DNA of 64,000 nucleotides, taken from NCBI RefSeq assembly GCF_003732275.1, contig NZ_MOBM01000038.1, forward strand, positions 1,144,679 through 1,208,678, written 5' to 3'. The DNA is from Pseudomonas frederiksbergensis (GTDB lineage Bacteria > Pseudomonadota > Gammaproteobacteria > Pseudomonadales > Pseudomonadaceae). The translations under genes and the position numbers were made by a program. The notes under the pieces are model-generated. The model had not been told where the DNA came from and did no database searches. It saw nothing but the letters and a program-made list of their open reading frames with translations. Positions 63,336 through 64,000 of the stretch are shown one piece after another (position 1 is the stretch's first letter; each line of letters begins with the position of its first letter).

Positions 63336-64000
63336 TCATGATTGAAGGGTGTGCAGCGGGATGGAGTCCGATACCTGCCAGGATTGCGTGTTTTTCAATG
63401 GGATGTACGACATGGCATGCTCGGTCAGCGCGGTAATCGTCAGGCTTGGATTAACCCCGAGATTGGCGCTGAGCATCGAGCCGTCGCAAACCAGCAAGTT
63501 CTGATAGCCGAAGACCCGGTTCTGTACGTCCATCACGCCGCGCTCCGGCGAGTCCGCCATCGCACAGCCGCCCATGCAGTGGGCCGTGGTCGGGATGTTG
63601 AATAAGATCTCGGACAGAAAGGTGGTCGGTATGCCACCGAGCGCTTTCGCGCCCTTTTCGGCAAACGCGTTCGCCTCTGGAATGAAGGTTGGGATGGGGC
63701 CACCTTCGCTGGCGAGCTGTTTTGCGAACGGCCAAAACCAGCGACGCCTGAATCGCATGTCGAGAGACGCGTCCACGGTCTGCATGACCAGCAATAACAG
63801 GGTCTGACGGGCGAAACCGACGGGGTTATGCACGAGCAATGCTTGCAGCGGATGTTTGAGCAGCGTCCACAGCCAGGTCAATATTCGCGTCCACCCCGGG
63901 CGCCCGCCGCACAGCAAGGTCATCATGAGGCCAATGGCGTCCGAGCCTTCCGGGTAGCGCACGACTCCGATATGTGTGCGCTCATCGAGATAGATGCTGC
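63336..64000 (-). CDS. GMC/cholesterol-oxidase-like oxidoreductase, C-terminal part (runs off window)
   Basis: At least 221 residues; the start lies beyond 64000 (the frame is open at the edge and reads SIYLDERTHIGVVRYPEGSD). The C-terminal portion matches cholesterol oxidase-type GMC enzymes: PTTAHCMGGCAMADSPERGV (substrate and FAD region with the catalytic His), NLLVCDGSMLSANLGVNPSL and TALTEHAMSYI. GMC oxidoreductases oxidise alcohols with FAD. The N-terminal FAD-binding GxGxxG is outside the window. It begins the operon with the OYE, hydrolase and SCP2-like genes. Confidence 0.85.
   Translation of the reverse strand, partial: SIYLDERTHIGVVRYPEGSDAIGLMMTLLCGGRPGWTRILTWLWTLLKHPLQALLVHNPVGFARQTLLLLVMQTVDASLDMRFRRRWFWPFAKQLASEGGPIPTFIPEANAFAEKGAKALGGIPTTFLSEILFNIPTTAHCMGGCAMADSPERGVMDVQNRVFGYQNLLVCDGSMLSANLGVNPSLTITALTEHAMSYIPLKNTQSWQVSDSIPLHTLQS

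Overview
The window reads as a chromosomal segment of a Pseudomonas of the fluorescens group. The evidence is a GC-rich composition, many copies of a GTGGGAGCGAGCCTGCTCGCGA-type REP doublet (REPIN), an mtlEFGKDYZ-type mannitol/arabitol operon with its AraC-family regulator, a mexEF-oprN efflux operon, and Pseudomonas-type genes (LpxO, Ku, ecotin, DUF1652, DUF2790). Coding density is high. I see no rRNA, tRNA, CRISPR array or intact insertion sequence. Most of the segment looks like core genome with a few small accessory patches.

Layout, left to right. 0-16.8 kb: nicotinamide riboside uptake and kinase pair, a Cache-type chemoreceptor, uppP with a DUF1294 gene, a LysR/azoreductase divergent pair, a secreted alpha/beta hydrolase, an MFS transporter, ybiT, a small patch carrying a decayed phage-type integrase and orphan small genes, lpxO, ku, and a PQQ-type aldose sugar dehydrogenase. 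16.8-20.5 kb: a GNAT-C39 peptidase fusion divergent from a RimK-like ATP-grasp ligase and a CorA-like protein, which looks like a small peptide-making or protein-tagging system. 20.7-25.7 kb: a frameshifted DUF2834 gene, a probable Ile/Thr attenuator ahead of a threonine dehydratase without a regulatory domain, NIPSNAP, ecotin, small secreted or membrane proteins, and an unrecognised Ser/Thr/Asn-rich protein beside an AT-rich stretch.

26.2-36 kb: the polyol operon mtlE-F-G-K-D-Y-Z with mtlR. Three of its gaps hold REPINs, and the region upstream of mtlE has three GCACTG boxes and a Crc/Hfq-like CA motif. 36-38.4 kb: a PI-PLC-like enzyme and a glycosyltransferase. 38.4-48.4 kb: a signalling block with a single-domain response regulator, a 1163-residue CHASE3-GAF-kinase with three receivers, CheR without a CheB, a receiver-kinase, another response regulator, and a convergent KaiC-like ATPase translationally coupled to a hybrid kinase. 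48.6-60.2 kb: a TPR/HEAT-like protein, a bestrophin, an AaeB/AaeX/AaeA-like efflux operon, and convergent mexEF-oprN. 60.7-64 kb: an SCP2-like protein, an alpha/beta hydrolase, an Old Yellow Enzyme and the C-terminal part of a GMC/cholesterol-oxidase-like enzyme, probably one catabolic operon running off the right edge.

The observations most worth following are the attenuator-like leader at 21.1-21.2 kb, the RimK/GNAT-C39 cluster, the unknown 243-residue protein at 24.9 kb, the KaiC-kinase pair with altered phosphosites, and the SCP2/hydrolase/OYE/GMC operon.
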